This document shows positions 16,853 to 26,186 of a DNA stretch of 64,000 nt, in pieces. The notes below the pieces were generated by a model, which saw only the letters and a program-made list of their open reading frames with translations, was not told where the DNA came from and made no database searches. The position numbers were made by a program, and so were the translations under genes. Each line of letters opens with the position of its first letter. Positions within the stretch are counted from its first letter, which is position 1. The stretch comes from Levilactobacillus hammesii DSM 16381 (GTDB lineage Bacteria > Bacillota > Bacilli > Lactobacillales > Lactobacillaceae): contig NZ_AZFS01000044.1 in NCBI RefSeq assembly GCF_001434395.1, positions 124,001-188,000 on the forward strand, written 5' to 3'.

Positions 16853-17344
16853 TTACCGCCGTTGATACTGTTCGAAATGGTAGTCGTAAGGATTCTTCTC
16901 ATTGCGGATACCAGGCTGTGTGGCAATCAGTTGGAATTTCTCGTAGTCAATACCGGGCATCCAAGTGTCTCCCGTAAAGTTAGCGTCAATCACCGTTCGA
17001 TACAGGAAATCCACGTCGTCCAATAGTGCGATAAAGAGCTGAGCACCACCCACGACAAAGATTTTTTCATCGCGATGCTTGGCGGCGTATTCCCGGACTG
17101 CCGTTAGCGTATTGAGCACGATGACCTCACTTGGGAAGTGACTAGCCGGTTGGTGGGTCACCACGATGTTCTGTCGATTTGGCAACGGACGCCCAAAGGA
17201 ATGGAACGTCCGTGAGCCGGCCACAATGGTGTTACCCGTGGTGACGGTTTTAAAGAAGTGCATGTCGGCTGGTAAGTGCCAAGGCAAGTGGCCATTTTCG
17301 CCAATCACGCCATTGTGACCTTCCGCCCAAAGAAAAATTAACAT
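16853..17344 (-). CDS. dfrA: Dihydrofolate reductase
   Basis: DHFR reduces dihydrofolate to tetrahydrofolate with NADPH, regenerating the cofactor that thymidylate synthase consumes. The 163-residue protein shows FLWAEGHNGVIGENGHLPWHLPADM with the catalytic acidic residue near 26, the NADPH-binding GSRTFHSFGRPLPNRQNIVVT, and FVVGGAQLFIALL. ATG 17344 is preceded by TTGGAGG; a start five codons earlier lies in the ribosome site. It follows thyA by 21 nt. The repeat B element abuts its 3' end, and I see no classical terminator in between. Confidence 0.95.
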   Translation of the reverse strand: MLIFLWAEGHNGVIGENGHLPWHLPADMHFFKTVTTGNTIVAGSRTFHSFGRPLPNRQNIVVTHQPASHFPSEVIVLNTLTAVREYAAKHRDEKIFVVGGAQLFIALLDDVDFLYRTVIDANFTGDTWMPGIDYEKFQLIATQPGIRNEKNPYDYHFEQYQRR

Positions 17345-17365
17345 CGCGCATTCCTCCAATCTTAG

Positions 17366-18316
17366 CTAAACAGCAACGGGTGCCTTGATGGCTGGTGCGG
17401 GATCGTAGCCCGTCACCTTAATGTCAGCCATCTCGTAATCAAAGATACTCGACTTGTCTGGGTTTAACCACAGCTGTGGCGCAGCCTTAGGCGTTCTCGC
17501 TAATTGTGTCTTCACTTGTTCAATGTGATTGCTATAGATGTGGGCGTCCCCCAACGTGTGTACAAAGTCTCCCACTTCTAAGCCAACTTCCTTAGCAATC
17601 AAGGAGGTTAGCAAGGCGTAACTGGCAATGTTGAACGGAACCCCTAAGAAGATATCCCCGCTACGCTGGTAGAGCTGACAGCTCAATTTACCATCATTGA
17701 CGTAGAACTGGAATAGCGTGTGACAAGGCGGCAAAGCCATCGACGGGACATCGACGGGATTCCAGGCCGAGACAATCATACGGCGGGAGTCAGGATGCGT
17801 CCGCAGGGTTTCAATAACGTTCGCAATCTGATCAATTGTCTCGCCATTCTTTCCCTGCCAGGCCCGCCACTGACTGCCGTACACTAATCCGAGATCACCA
17901 TAATGGTCGCCGAAGGCCTGATCATTGAGGATACGGTCGTCAAACGCCTTTTTTTCGGCCTGATAGGCTTGATTAAAGTCCGCATCAACCAGAGAACGCC
18001 GACCAAAGTCCGTCATGTCCGGGCCATGGTAGTCTGGGCTCTCGATGAAGCGTTGAAAAGCCCACTCGTCCCAAATATGATTGTGATGCTGTAGTAGAAA
18101 GCGAATGTTCGTATCCCCTCTCAAGAACCACAGCAGTTCGGACTTGATTAAACCAAAGGGCACTTTCTTCGTGGTGAGCAGTGGAAAACCCTCTTGTAAG
18201 TTGAATCGCATCTGGTAGCCAAACAGGCTCAGGGTTCCCGTCCCAGTTCGGTCGGACTTGCGGTGGCCATCATTTAAAACCTTACGGGCCAAATCCAAGT
18301 AAGCATCTTCTAACAT
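17366..18316 (-). CDS. thyA: Thymidylate synthase
   Basis: ThyA methylates dUMP to dTMP using methylene-tetrahydrofolate. The 316-residue length matches the lactobacillus enzymes, which carry a roughly 50-residue insertion in the small domain (residues about 90-140). Motifs: [17 protein letters not shown] at the phosphate-binding loop, [10 protein letters not shown], catalytic Cys in [30 protein letters not shown], and HIYSNH. ATG 18316 follows AGGAGACG. It forms an operon with dfrA and probably with the upstream ABC-F and cca genes (gaps 12 and 28 nt). Confidence 0.97.
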   Translation of the reverse strand: MLEDAYLDLARKVLNDGHRKSDRTGTGTLSLFGYQMRFNLQEGFPLLTTKKVPFGLIKSELLWFLRGDTNIRFLLQHHNHIWDEWAFQRFIESPDYHGPDMTDFGRRSLVDADFNQAYQAEKKAFDDRILNDQAFGDHYGDLGLVYGSQWRAWQGKNGETIDQIANVIETLRTHPDSRRMIVSAWNPVDVPSMALPPCHTLFQFYVNDGKLSCQLYQRSGDIFLGVPFNIASYALLTSLIAKEVGLEVGDFVHTLGDAHIYSNHIEQVKTQLARTPKAAPQLWLNPDKSSIFDYEMADIKVTGYDPAPAIKAPVAV

Positions 18317-18328
18317 GCGGGTCGTCTC

Positions 18329-20218
18329 CTATTCTGCGTATTCGCTGAGGTATTCCCAACGGGTCATTTTATCATCGAGTTGCTTGTCAAGATCATCTAG
18401 CTGCGCCTGCAAATCAGCGAGCTTGTCATAGTTAGCGCCGTTAGCGTTCATGGCCGCCTGAACCTGTGACTTTTGTTCTTCAAGGCCATCAATCACGCCC
18501 TCGATGCCTTCCCACTCCTTTTGTTCGGCGTAGGTTAGCTTAACCTTCTTCTTGGGCTTAGCCGGTTCAGTTTCAGTCGGCTTGGCACTCTTTTCCTTGG
18601 CCGGCTTGTCCTTGTGTTGCTGTTGTGCAGCAGCGAGGTAAGCACTGAATTGTCCTGAGTAACGTTCGATTTGACCATTGCCATCGAAGATCAGGAGCCG
18701 ATCAGCAACCTTGTCCAGGAAGTACCGGTCATGAGAAACCGTGATGACGGTGCCGGCAAATTGGGAAATATAGTCTTCCAGAACCGTCAAAGTGCTAATG
18801 TCCAAATCATTGGTTGGTTCATCCAGAAGTAAGACGTTCGGTTGTTCCATCAGGAGCTTCAACAGGTACAACCGCCGTTTCTCACCACCGGAGAGCTTGC
18901 GAATTAACGTGCCGTGCATAAAACGTGGGAACAAGAACTGTTCCAAAAGTTCGGTAACACTGACGGAGTTGCCCGCCTTATCCGTCACATTTTGCCCGAC
19001 TTCAGACAGGTAGTTAATCATGCGCTTGTCCTCAGGAATGGGTTCGATCTGCTGGGTATAATAGGCCATCTTGACCGTCTCACCAATGGTGACAATCCCA
19101 GAATCTAGGGGAAGCCGTTGTGCAATCACATTGAGAAGACTGGATTTTCCGGCACCATTTTCCCCACTGATCCCGATACGTTCGCCACCCTGAATCAGAT
19201 CACTGAAATCCTTCAGAATGGTATGACCACCCAAGGTAAGATTGGCGTCCTTGAGTTCAATGACCTTCTTGCCTAGGCGTTGCTGGCCCAGAGAAATGGA
19301 GACGTTGCTCTGCACTTGACGGGTCCCCACATTGCTGGCCAGATCATTAAAACGATTAATTCGCGCCTGTTGCTTGGTTGAACGCGCCTTGGCACCGGCC
19401 TTCATCCAGGCCAATTCCTTCTTGTAAAGCTGTTGTTGCTTCTGATCGGCGTCGGCCTCTTGACTGACCCGCTCTGCCTTTTCCTGCACGTAGGCCTGGT
19501 AGTTCCCTGGATACTGGTAAAGCTTCCCAAAGTCCAATTCCCAAATTTGATTGGCAATCTGGTCCAAGAAGTACCGATCATGGGTAACCACGAGTAAAGC
19601 GCCCTTGTATGCGGCTAGATATTGCTGCAGCCAAGCGATTGAATCAAAATCCAGGTGGTTGGTCGGTTCATCTAGTAACAGGAGATCTGGTGATTGGATC
19701 AGGACCTGAGCCAAACCGACCCGTTTGATCTGGCCCCCAGACATGGTCTTGATGGCCTGGGATAGGTCCGTAATTTTAAGTTGCGTCAGGATTGTCTTGA
19801 CGTCACTCTCAGCGGTCCACGCTTCTTCTTCAGTCATCTGGGCTTCGGCGTCCAGGTAGCGTTGTTGGGCCTTAGCGTCCTCGGGATGAGCCCCATAGGT
19901 TGCCAGTGCAGACTCGTACCGCCGAATCGTCGCAAAGACGGGTTGATCGCCGGAGAAGACCGCGTCCATGACGGTTAAGTTCTCATCGAGCTCTGGTTTC
20001 TGTGTCAAATAGCCAATGGTGTAGTCCTTGGGGGTCGACAGCTCACCGGACTGTTCATTGCTGACGCCGGCCAGCGTATCCAGGAGAGAAGTCTTACCGC
20101 TCCCGTTAACCCCGATCAGCCCAATCCGGTCATGTTCATTAATAATAAAGTTCAGGTTATCGAATAGCGTTTTTTCACCGTAAGTTCGGTGTAAATTTTC
20201 CGCGCGTAAAGTTTGCAT
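18329..20218 (-). CDS. ABC-F type ATPase (Uup/YfmR-like)
   Basis: A 629-residue soluble protein with two ABC domains and no membrane segments. Domain 1 has GVNGSGKTSL near 36, MSGGQIKR and LLLLDEPTNHLD; domain 2 has GENGAGKSSL, LSGGEKRR and VLLLDEPTNDLD. The linker is charged and helical, the P-site tRNA interaction motif of ABC-F proteins. After a Lys/Pro/Glu-rich stretch the last 80 residues form a coiled coil (EQKSQVQAAMNANG ... QAQLDDLDKQLDDK), as in Uup/YfmR. Such factors rescue or tune translating ribosomes. Antibiotic protection cannot be inferred. It lies between cca and thyA. Confidence 0.9.
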   Translation of the reverse strand: MQTLRAENLHRTYGEKTLFDNLNFIINEHDRIGLIGVNGSGKTSLLDTLAGVSNEQSGELSTPKDYTIGYLTQKPELDENLTVMDAVFSGDQPVFATIRRYESALATYGAHPEDAKAQQRYLDAEAQMTEEEAWTAESDVKTILTQLKITDLSQAIKTMSGGQIKRVGLAQVLIQSPDLLLLDEPTNHLDFDSIAWLQQYLAAYKGALLVVTHDRYFLDQIANQIWELDFGKLYQYPGNYQAYVQEKAERVSQEADADQKQQQLYKKELAWMKAGAKARSTKQQARINRFNDLASNVGTRQVQSNVSISLGQQRLGKKVIELKDANLTLGGHTILKDFSDLIQGGERIGISGENGAGKSSLLNVIAQRLPLDSGIVTIGETVKMAYYTQQIEPIPEDKRMINYLSEVGQNVTDKAGNSVSVTELLEQFLFPRFMHGTLIRKLSGGEKRRLYLLKLLMEQPNVLLLDEPTNDLDISTLTVLEDYISQFAGTVITVSHDRYFLDKVADRLLIFDGNGQIERYSGQFSAYLAAAQQQHKDKPAKEKSAKPTETEPAKPKKKVKLTYAEQKEWEGIEGVIDGLEEQKSQVQAAMNANGANYDKLADLQAQLDDLDKQLDDKMTRWEYLSEYAE

Positions 20219-20246
20219 AGTCTCTTCACTCTCTTAGTTAGAATTC

Positions 20247-21440
20247 TTAAATCATTGCTTGTGCCACGAGATCGGCACGTTTGTTAGCGACCGCGCCGGT
20301 AACCACTTGATACTCCAGGTCGCCAAGAATGGCCCCCAGTTGTGGTCCGGGTTGGATCCCCGCCTGCATCAGGTCCTTACCGGTTACGGCTAATTCTTTC
20401 TTATGCTGAATGGGCAAAGCGGCTAGTCGGTCGGTCAAGGTGGCCAACCGATCAGGGGCCCCCAAGATCACCGCAATCTCGTTAGCCGTGGCAATTAATG
20501 GCGCTCCACACTGATAGAGTTGCCAAGCATTCAGGTCGCCTTGGCCGAGTAGTGCTGCCGTCTTACTCGTCGTTTGGACGGCGTTAATCATCTGATTGGC
20601 CGTCTTCCAGTGCTTCATAAACGGTGTGATGGCCGTTGCCGTTAAACCGAATTTGGTCACCAGTAACGTCCATGCCGCGGTCTCAGAGGACACGCCCTGA
20701 GTCAACGCCGTAGCCAGTTCTTGTAACGCCGTCTCATGGTCGGCAAAGTCCGGGCAGTACTGCCACAGACCAGTTGCCAGCATATCGGTAAGCCCGCGTT
20801 GGGGTGTCTTCCCCGTGAGTAATTTAAGTAACTCGACCTGGGTCCGTTCCACAGCGATCTTGTCCAACAGTTGGGCGTGGGCTGTAATGGCCGCTAGCGT
20901 GTCTGGCACAATGGTGAAATCCAGTTGGCTGGCAAACCGAACGGCCCGCATCATCCGCAAAGCATCTTCATGGAAGCGTTCCTGCGCATTTCCCACGGCT
21001 CGAATTTGCTGGTTTTGCAGGTCACTTAGGCCATCGAAAAGGTCAATGACTTCCCCATTTTCACGCATTGCCAGGGCATTAATCGTAAAGTCCCGCCGTT
21101 TTAAGTCCTCGGCTAACGACCGCACGAAGGTGACTTGATCGGGACGCCGAAAATCGGTATAGGTAGATTCTGACCGAAATGTCGTGGTTTCATAGCCCGT
21201 ACCGTGGTCCAAAATCATCACCGTACCGTGCTCGATGCCCGTATCGACCGTTCGTTTAAAGAGCGCTTTAATTTCATTAGGGTAAGCACTCGTGGCAATA
21301 TCGACATCGTGGATTGACTTTCCGAGAATCGTATCGCGTACACTGCCGCCAACAAAGTAGGCTTCATAACCCGCCTGCTCAATGGTCTGCAGCACTGGTC
21401 GAGCAAGTTCAAATTCTTGTGGTAAGTGTTCCAACTTCAT
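20247..21440 (-). CDS. cca: CCA tRNA nucleotidyltransferase
   Basis: The enzyme adds or repairs the 3' CCA end of tRNA. The 397-residue class II enzyme has the nucleotidyltransferase signature VGGSVRDTILGKSIHDVDIAT with the metal-binding Asp pair, RRDFTINALAMR, and RMMRAVRFASQLDF before the helical neck and tail. ATG 21440 follows AAAGGTGAAATTAAC. It is the first gene of cca-ABC-F-thyA-dfrA on the minus strand, divergent from the YitT gene. Confidence 0.95.
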   Translation of the reverse strand: MKLEHLPQEFELARPVLQTIEQAGYEAYFVGGSVRDTILGKSIHDVDIATSAYPNEIKALFKRTVDTGIEHGTVMILDHGTGYETTTFRSESTYTDFRRPDQVTFVRSLAEDLKRRDFTINALAMRENGEVIDLFDGLSDLQNQQIRAVGNAQERFHEDALRMMRAVRFASQLDFTIVPDTLAAITAHAQLLDKIAVERTQVELLKLLTGKTPQRGLTDMLATGLWQYCPDFADHETALQELATALTQGVSSETAAWTLLVTKFGLTATAITPFMKHWKTANQMINAVQTTSKTAALLGQGDLNAWQLYQCGAPLIATANEIAVILGAPDRLATLTDRLAALPIQHKKELAVTGKDLMQAGIQPGPQLGAILGDLEYQVVTGAVANKRADLVAQAMI

Positions 21441-21638
21441 GTTAATTTCACCTTTCGCCGGCTGTAATAGCCAAATGTTCTAACGACGTTGTCGTCGCTA
21501 CACTCTATATGCCAGTCTAACAGATTCAGCCGGATAATTGAATTCAAAGTGACGAGTCCGCGCCAGTTTCTCGCCTGTTACCGCTTGCACTGTGCTATGA
21601 TGGAAAAGGAAAATTTATTATGGTTAGGAGAGAACGTC

Positions 21639-22532
21639 ATGACACAAGTTAAGGACGAATCTATCCGGCTGATTGACCTGTTAATGATTGGGATTGGCTG
21701 CGCGACCATGGCCTTTAGCCTGGTCTTTTTTAACATTGCCAACAACCTAGCGGACGGTGGTATTTCGGGGATTACCCTGATTATTCGGGCCCTCTTCCAT
21801 CTGGATCCAGCCTATTCAACTATTCTGATCAATGCGCCCTTGTTACTGATTGGGTATCGGTTCTTAGGGCGGCAGTCCCTGATTTATACCATCTATGGTA
21901 CGGCCATGTTAGCGTTGTTCCTGTGGATCTGGCAACGGGTGCCGTTCGCCATTGATCTTCATAAGGACCTCCTACTAGCGTCTCTGGCAGCCGGTCTAAC
22001 GGGTGGCCTCGGTTCTGGTCTGCTCTACCGGTATGGTGGTACGACCGGTGGGACCGACATCGTCGCCCGAATCATGGAAAGGTTTTACGGCGTTCCTATG
22101 GGCCAGACCTTGTTATGGCTTGATGTCGTGATCCTATTGATCTCGCTGGTCTACATCGACATCCAACACATGGCCTACACGTTAATCTACTCGTACGTGT
22201 TTGCACGGCTGGTGAACTTCACGCAGGAAGGCGCCTATGCTGCCCGCGGAATCATCATCGTGTCCGATCAGTACCAAGCGATTACGGATAGCATCATGGA
22301 CGAGCTGCAACGTGGCGTCAGTCTGGTTAATGGCGAAGGTGGTTTTTCTCACAAGCCGCGTCAGATGATTTACGTGGTCGTCGCTCCCAGCGAGCTCCAT
22401 CGTTTACGTCAAATCATTTCCCGTCATGACCCCAAGGCTTTTGTCTCCGTGATTAACGTTAATGAAGCCCTGGGTGAAGGGTTTACGTTTGCGCGACCGA
22501 AGAAGAGTTTTCTGAGCAAGTTTAAGCCTTAG
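21639..22532 (+). CDS. YitT family membrane protein
   Basis: The 297-residue protein has five or six membrane helices (for example LLMIGIGCATMAFSLVFFNIANNL) with the glycine-rich signature DGGISGITLIIRA and TGGLGSGLLYRYGGTTGGTDIVARI, then a cytoplasmic C-terminal DUF2179 domain (ARGIIIVSDQYQAITDSIMDEL ... DPKAFVSVINVNEALGEGF). The role is unknown. ATG 21639 follows TAGGAGAGAACGTC; the open frame extends 50 codons upstream without a ribosome site and overlaps the inferred promoter zone, so I shortened it. Confidence 0.88.
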   Translation: MTQVKDESIRLIDLLMIGIGCATMAFSLVFFNIANNLADGGISGITLIIRALFHLDPAYSTILINAPLLLIGYRFLGRQSLIYTIYGTAMLALFLWIWQRVPFAIDLHKDLLLASLAAGLTGGLGSGLLYRYGGTTGGTDIVARIMERFYGVPMGQTLLWLDVVILLISLVYIDIQHMAYTLIYSYVFARLVNFTQEGAYAARGIIIVSDQYQAITDSIMDELQRGVSLVNGEGGFSHKPRQMIYVVVAPSELHRLRQIISRHDPKAFVSVINVNEALGEGFTFARPKKSFLSKFKP

Positions 22533-22541
22533 TTTCGGGCT

Positions 22542-22569
22542 GGCAACCGCGGTTTTTGCGGTTGCTTTT
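22542..22569 (+). terminator. Terminator after the YitT gene
   Basis: GGCAACCGC-GGTTTTT-GCGGTTGC followed by TTTTGTTT. Confidence 0.8.
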
Positions 22570-22612
22570 GTTTATGAACATAAGTTAAAGTAATTATTGT
22601 GTGTCACCTATA

Positions 22613-22648
22613 ATAAAAAAAAAGCACGCGCTCAAAGCTCCGTGCTTT
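22613..22648 (-). terminator. Terminator after the TPR protein gene
   Basis: On the minus strand GAAAGCACGG ... CGTGCTTTTTTTTT follows the TPR stop by about 10 nt. Confidence 0.75.
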
Positions 22649-22658
22649 CCCCTTTTGC

Positions 22659-23921
22659 CTAAATGTCTTGATAACCTTCCAACATCAACGCCATTTCGGC
22701 ATCGTCCGGTACCACCTTGAGATAGGCGGTCAAGAGCTTCACGACCTGATCGCTCGCCCCTTCCTCACGATAGAAGTAAATGGCTGGTTTCAAGAAGTCG
22801 GGCTGGTCCATGAAGAATGGTGCTGCCGCATCGTAGTACTTACGCGCAGCCGCAAAGTCTTCCTGGTGGTTCGCCGTAATCGCCAAATTCCAGTACAGCT
22901 GCGGATCAGCGTCTTCGGCCTTCACGTATGGTTTCGCCAGGGCCTCGTTCTCGTCCCAACGTTCCTGCTTGACGTAAAGATTACTCAACTGAATAACGGC
23001 CGCAATGTCGTCGCTGTCGAGCTCGTGACCCTTTTTAAGGTACTTCTCCGCCAAGGCCTCATCATCCAGCTTGGTCGCCACGTGAGCGGCCTGTAACCAA
23101 AGCTTTTCGTTGTATTGATCGACACCCAAGCCCTCTTGCAAGGCCGTTAACGCCTCGGCTAACCGATTCTCCTGTTCCAAGGCCTGTCCCAGATAAGGAT
23201 AGAGCGACGTGTAATGCGAGTCGCTGTCCTTTAATTCATTGAACAGGGTAATGGCTTCAGTCCGCTCCTTCAACTGCAGATAGGTAAAGGCCGTCTCGAA
23301 CTTAACATCTGGGGTCATGTCCCCCGTGTGGATCTGCTTCAGATAGCCAATCGCTTGTTCAAAACGTCCTGCGTTGGCATAAGCTACCCCTAGCCGTTCC
23401 ACCAGGTTCACCTTAGAGAGTTCCGTGGTACCAGCCGTAATCAGGTCTAAATACAGCGGAATGGCCTTTCTAAACTCACGCATGGTGAAGTAGAGCTCTG
23501 CCAGAGCAAACGTGATGACGGGCTCGTCAGGGGCCAATTTCTTGGCCGTCAATAACTTCTGTTCACTGACTTCGAAGAGCTCCTGGGTCTGGTAAAGATC
23601 CGCCGCAACCATGAGCGCCTCTACGTAAGCCGGTGAGTCGGGACTGACCTGATTCAGGTAATCCAGAGCCTCATCGTTTTTGTCCTCATCAATTGCAATA
23701 TCCGCCAAATTAGTCCGCAATTCATCTTCGTCCGGATACTTTTTTAATAGCTTTTCATAAATCCGTCGCGACTGATTGAGAAAACCCAGTGTATAGAGTT
23801 CTTCGCCCAAGCTGAATAGCGTGTCATCGTCGTCATGACGCAGGGACAGGGCATACTGTTTCTTAAAGTCTTCGAGTTGCCCTTTTTCCAATTCATCGAG
23901 TGCCGTTTGTGCGTAACTCAT
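22659..23921 (-). CDS. Tetratricopeptide repeat protein
   Basis: The 420-residue soluble protein is built of about a dozen helical TPR-like repeats spaced about 34 residues apart, seen in segments such as GFLNQSRRIYEKLLKKYPDE, AEALTALQEGLGVDQYNEKL and DFAAARKYYDAAAPFF. It has no catalytic motif, signal or membrane segment. TPR proteins act as interaction scaffolds. A TPR gene beside hup is common in lactobacilli. ATG 23921 follows TTGGAGG; an ATG twelve codons earlier lacks a site. Confidence 0.88.
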   Translation of the reverse strand: MSYAQTALDELEKGQLEDFKKQYALSLRHDDDDTLFSLGEELYTLGFLNQSRRIYEKLLKKYPDEDELRTNLADIAIDEDKNDEALDYLNQVSPDSPAYVEALMVAADLYQTQELFEVSEQKLLTAKKLAPDEPVITFALAELYFTMREFRKAIPLYLDLITAGTTELSKVNLVERLGVAYANAGRFEQAIGYLKQIHTGDMTPDVKFETAFTYLQLKERTEAITLFNELKDSDSHYTSLYPYLGQALEQENRLAEALTALQEGLGVDQYNEKLWLQAAHVATKLDDEALAEKYLKKGHELDSDDIAAVIQLSNLYVKQERWDENEALAKPYVKAEDADPQLYWNLAITANHQEDFAAARKYYDAAAPFFMDQPDFLKPAIYFYREEGASDQVVKLLTAYLKVVPDDAEMALMLEGYQDI

Positions 23922-24146
23922 AACCCGCCTCCAATTTTTAATGTTCCAAAGGTTCATGACAGACCCATCAGTCTGCGATGAACGGTTAAATTCAAGTCAT
24001 CTTCTGCCCGAAGGCAACTGTTTTATTATACGCATTCTGTTCAAACATGGAAACAATCAGCCCTCGGCTAGCCAAAATTTGGGTAATAAAAAACCAGTCC
24101 GACAGTTGCCGACCTGGCCCTTTACCTATTAAATAATTAATTGTAA

Positions 24147-24422
24147 TTACTTAACAGCATCCTTTAAAGCTTTACCTGGCTTGAATGCAGGTACTTTGCT
24201 TGCTGGGATTTGGATTTCTTGTCCAGTTTGTGGGTTACGGCCCTTACGAGCTGCACGTTCACGTACTTCAAAGTTACCAAAGCCGATCAATTGAACCTTT
24301 TCGCCTTTTGCTAACGTTGCTTGGACAGAATCGAATACTGCATCAACTGCAGCAGTTGCGTCCTTTTTAGTTAAACCCGTTGCAGTTGCAACGTCGCTAA
24401 CCAATTGTGCTTTGTTTGCCAT
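24147..24422 (-). CDS. hup: DNA-binding protein HU
   Basis: A 91-residue nucleoid protein that bends DNA. It has the dimerising helices [17 protein letters not shown] and the beta-arm [18 protein letters not shown] with the conserved RNPQTG ... [16 protein letters not shown] 24422 follows CAGGAGGTGAATTCAA. The codon use is very biased and regular, as for a highly expressed gene. It has its own promoter and a roughly 110-nt leader. Confidence 0.97.
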   Translation of the reverse strand: MANKAQLVSDVATATGLTKKDATAAVDAVFDSVQATLAKGEKVQLIGFGNFEVRERAARKGRNPQTGQEIQIPASKVPAFKPGKALKDAVK

Positions 24423-24533
24423 GTTTGAATTCACCTCCTGCAATGAAGATTAGATGAATGCCATCTAGTAGTCATTTTTGAGTGGTCCAAAAATGATGAA
24501 ACAAATACGGTCAACCGCATCATTTCTTAATCA

Positions 24534-24562
24534 AAGATAGCACAGGAAGCCTTATATGACAA
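24534..24562 (-). promoter_or_regulatory. Probable hup promoter
   Basis: On the minus strand TTGTCA (24562-24557), 17 nt and TATCTT (24539-24534). Confidence 0.45.
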
Positions 24563-24661
24563 GGGATAACGCCATTTTTTAGCAATTATCCACTATTTTT
24601 ACGATTTTTGATGAGAAATGGGCCCAAATCGGCCTTAGAGTAGGTCTAAGCCCACCTTTTT

Positions 24662-25969
24662 CTACTTTCGTGCCCGTTCGATCAGATGGATGGGTGTCCC
24701 CTCGAAATCGAAATGTTCGCGGATTTGATTTTCCAAGAATCGTTCGTAGGAGAAGTGCATCATCTTCGGATCGTTGACAAAGACCACAAAAGTTGGTGGT
24801 GCCACGGCCACTTGGGTCGCATAGTAAACCCGCAGCCGCTTCCCGTTGTCGGAAGGCGTTGGGTTCAGCGCAATCGCGTCCATCACCACGTCGTTCAAGG
24901 TTGCGGACTGCACCCGCTTGTTATGGTTCTCAGAAACCCGTTTGATCATGGCTGGCAATTGCTCCAACCGTTGGCCCGTCTTCGCCGAAACGAAGATAAT
25001 CGGTGCGTAGCTCAGGTACTGGAACTCAATACGAATCAGGTTCTCAAAATCCGTCAACGTGTGGTTGTCCTTCTTCAGGGTATCCCACTTATTTACCAGG
25101 ATAATGATCCCACGACCGGCCTCGTGAGCGTAACCCGCAACCCGCTTGTCTTGTTCACGAATACCTTCTTCGGCATTCATGACCATCAGGACAACGTCGG
25201 AATTGTCGATCGCCCGCATAGCCCGCATCACACTGTATTTTTCAGTGTTTTCGTAGACCTTACCACGCTTCCGAATCCCGGCCGTGTCCACCATCGTAAA
25301 CTTGGTATCATCGGCCGTAAACTTGGTGTCAATAGCATCACGGGTCGTCCCGGCAACGTCGGAAACAATCACCCGGTCTTCACCAAGAATGGCATTAACC
25401 AGTGAGGATTTTCCCACATTGGGGCGACCAATCAGACTGAAGCGAATGGAATCATCCTTAGGTGCACCGGTATCGTCAGGGAATTCCTTAACGACGGCAT
25501 CCAACAAGTCACCCAAGCCCAAACCATGGGCCCCGGAAACGGGGTAAGGATCGCCCAGTCCCAGTGAGTAGAAGTCATAGATAGACTCCCGAACCTCAGG
25601 ATTATCCGCCTTATTAACGGCCAAGAGGACGGGTTTATTGGCCCGATACAAGATCTTAGCCACGTTCTCGTCAGCATCGGTGACTCCTTCAGGTGCACTG
25701 GTGATGAAGACAATCACGTCGGCTTCTTCAATGGCAATTTCTGCCTGTTGCGTAATTTGGGTAATAAACGGTTCGTCACTGAGGTCAATCCCCCCAGTAT
25801 CAATCATCCGAAACTCGGTACCTAGCCATTCGGCCCGCGTGTAAATTCGGTCACGCGTCACCCCTGGCGTATCTTCAACGATTGAGATTCGTTCACCGGC
25901 GATCCGGTTGAACAGGGTCGATTTTCCCACATTGGGACGACCCACGATAGCGACTACTGGATAAGCCAC
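24662..25969 (-). CDS. der: Ribosome biogenesis GTPase Der (EngA)
   Basis: Der is a double GTPase that assists 50S assembly. The 435-residue protein has G domain 1 ([13 protein letters not shown] near 9, [13 protein letters not shown] near 118) and G domain 2 ([13 protein letters not shown] near 182, [13 protein letters not shown] near 295), then a KH-like domain ending [14 protein letters not shown]. It stands between rpsA and hup on the same strand. The ATG at 25969 follows GGAGGGATTTGTCGT. Confidence 0.97.
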   Translation of the reverse strand: MAYPVVAIVGRPNVGKSTLFNRIAGERISIVEDTPGVTRDRIYTRAEWLGTEFRMIDTGGIDLSDEPFITQITQQAEIAIEEADVIVFITSAPEGVTDADENVAKILYRANKPVLLAVNKADNPEVRESIYDFYSLGLGDPYPVSGAHGLGLGDLLDAVVKEFPDDTGAPKDDSIRFSLIGRPNVGKSSLVNAILGEDRVIVSDVAGTTRDAIDTKFTADDTKFTMVDTAGIRKRGKVYENTEKYSVMRAMRAIDNSDVVLMVMNAEEGIREQDKRVAGYAHEAGRGIIILVNKWDTLKKDNHTLTDFENLIRIEFQYLSYAPIIFVSAKTGQRLEQLPAMIKRVSENHNKRVQSATLNDVVMDAIALNPTPSDNGKRLRVYYATQVAVAPPTFVVFVNDPKMMHFSYERFLENQIREHFDFEGTPIHLIERARK

Positions 25970-26126
25970 GACAAATCCCTCCTTTTTCTTTCAAATCAAT
26001 TTATATTTAAACTAACTGTTTGTCTGTGTGTCATAACGAACACCACTAACAAGTATCATAGTCTACACGACAAACCGCGGCCTGTCAAAGCAAGACCCGT
26101 CAACTTCTAACAGTTCTTTTGACAAC

Positions 26127-26171
26127 AAAAGGGTTTGGAGCGAAACCAACAAAGTTCCGCGCCAAACCCTT
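26127..26171 (-). terminator. Terminator after rpsA
   Basis: On the minus strand AAGGGTTTGG ... CCAAACCCTTTTGTTG forms a ten-pair stem with a T-rich end. Confidence 0.85.
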
Positions 26172-26186
26172 CTTCAACCAAACATG

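Noticed and set aside
24600-24661. Hairpin GGGCTTAGA/TCTAAGGCC after der as a terminator
   Set aside because: Stem has a mismatch and no T run follows; termination there is uncertain, so it is not listed.
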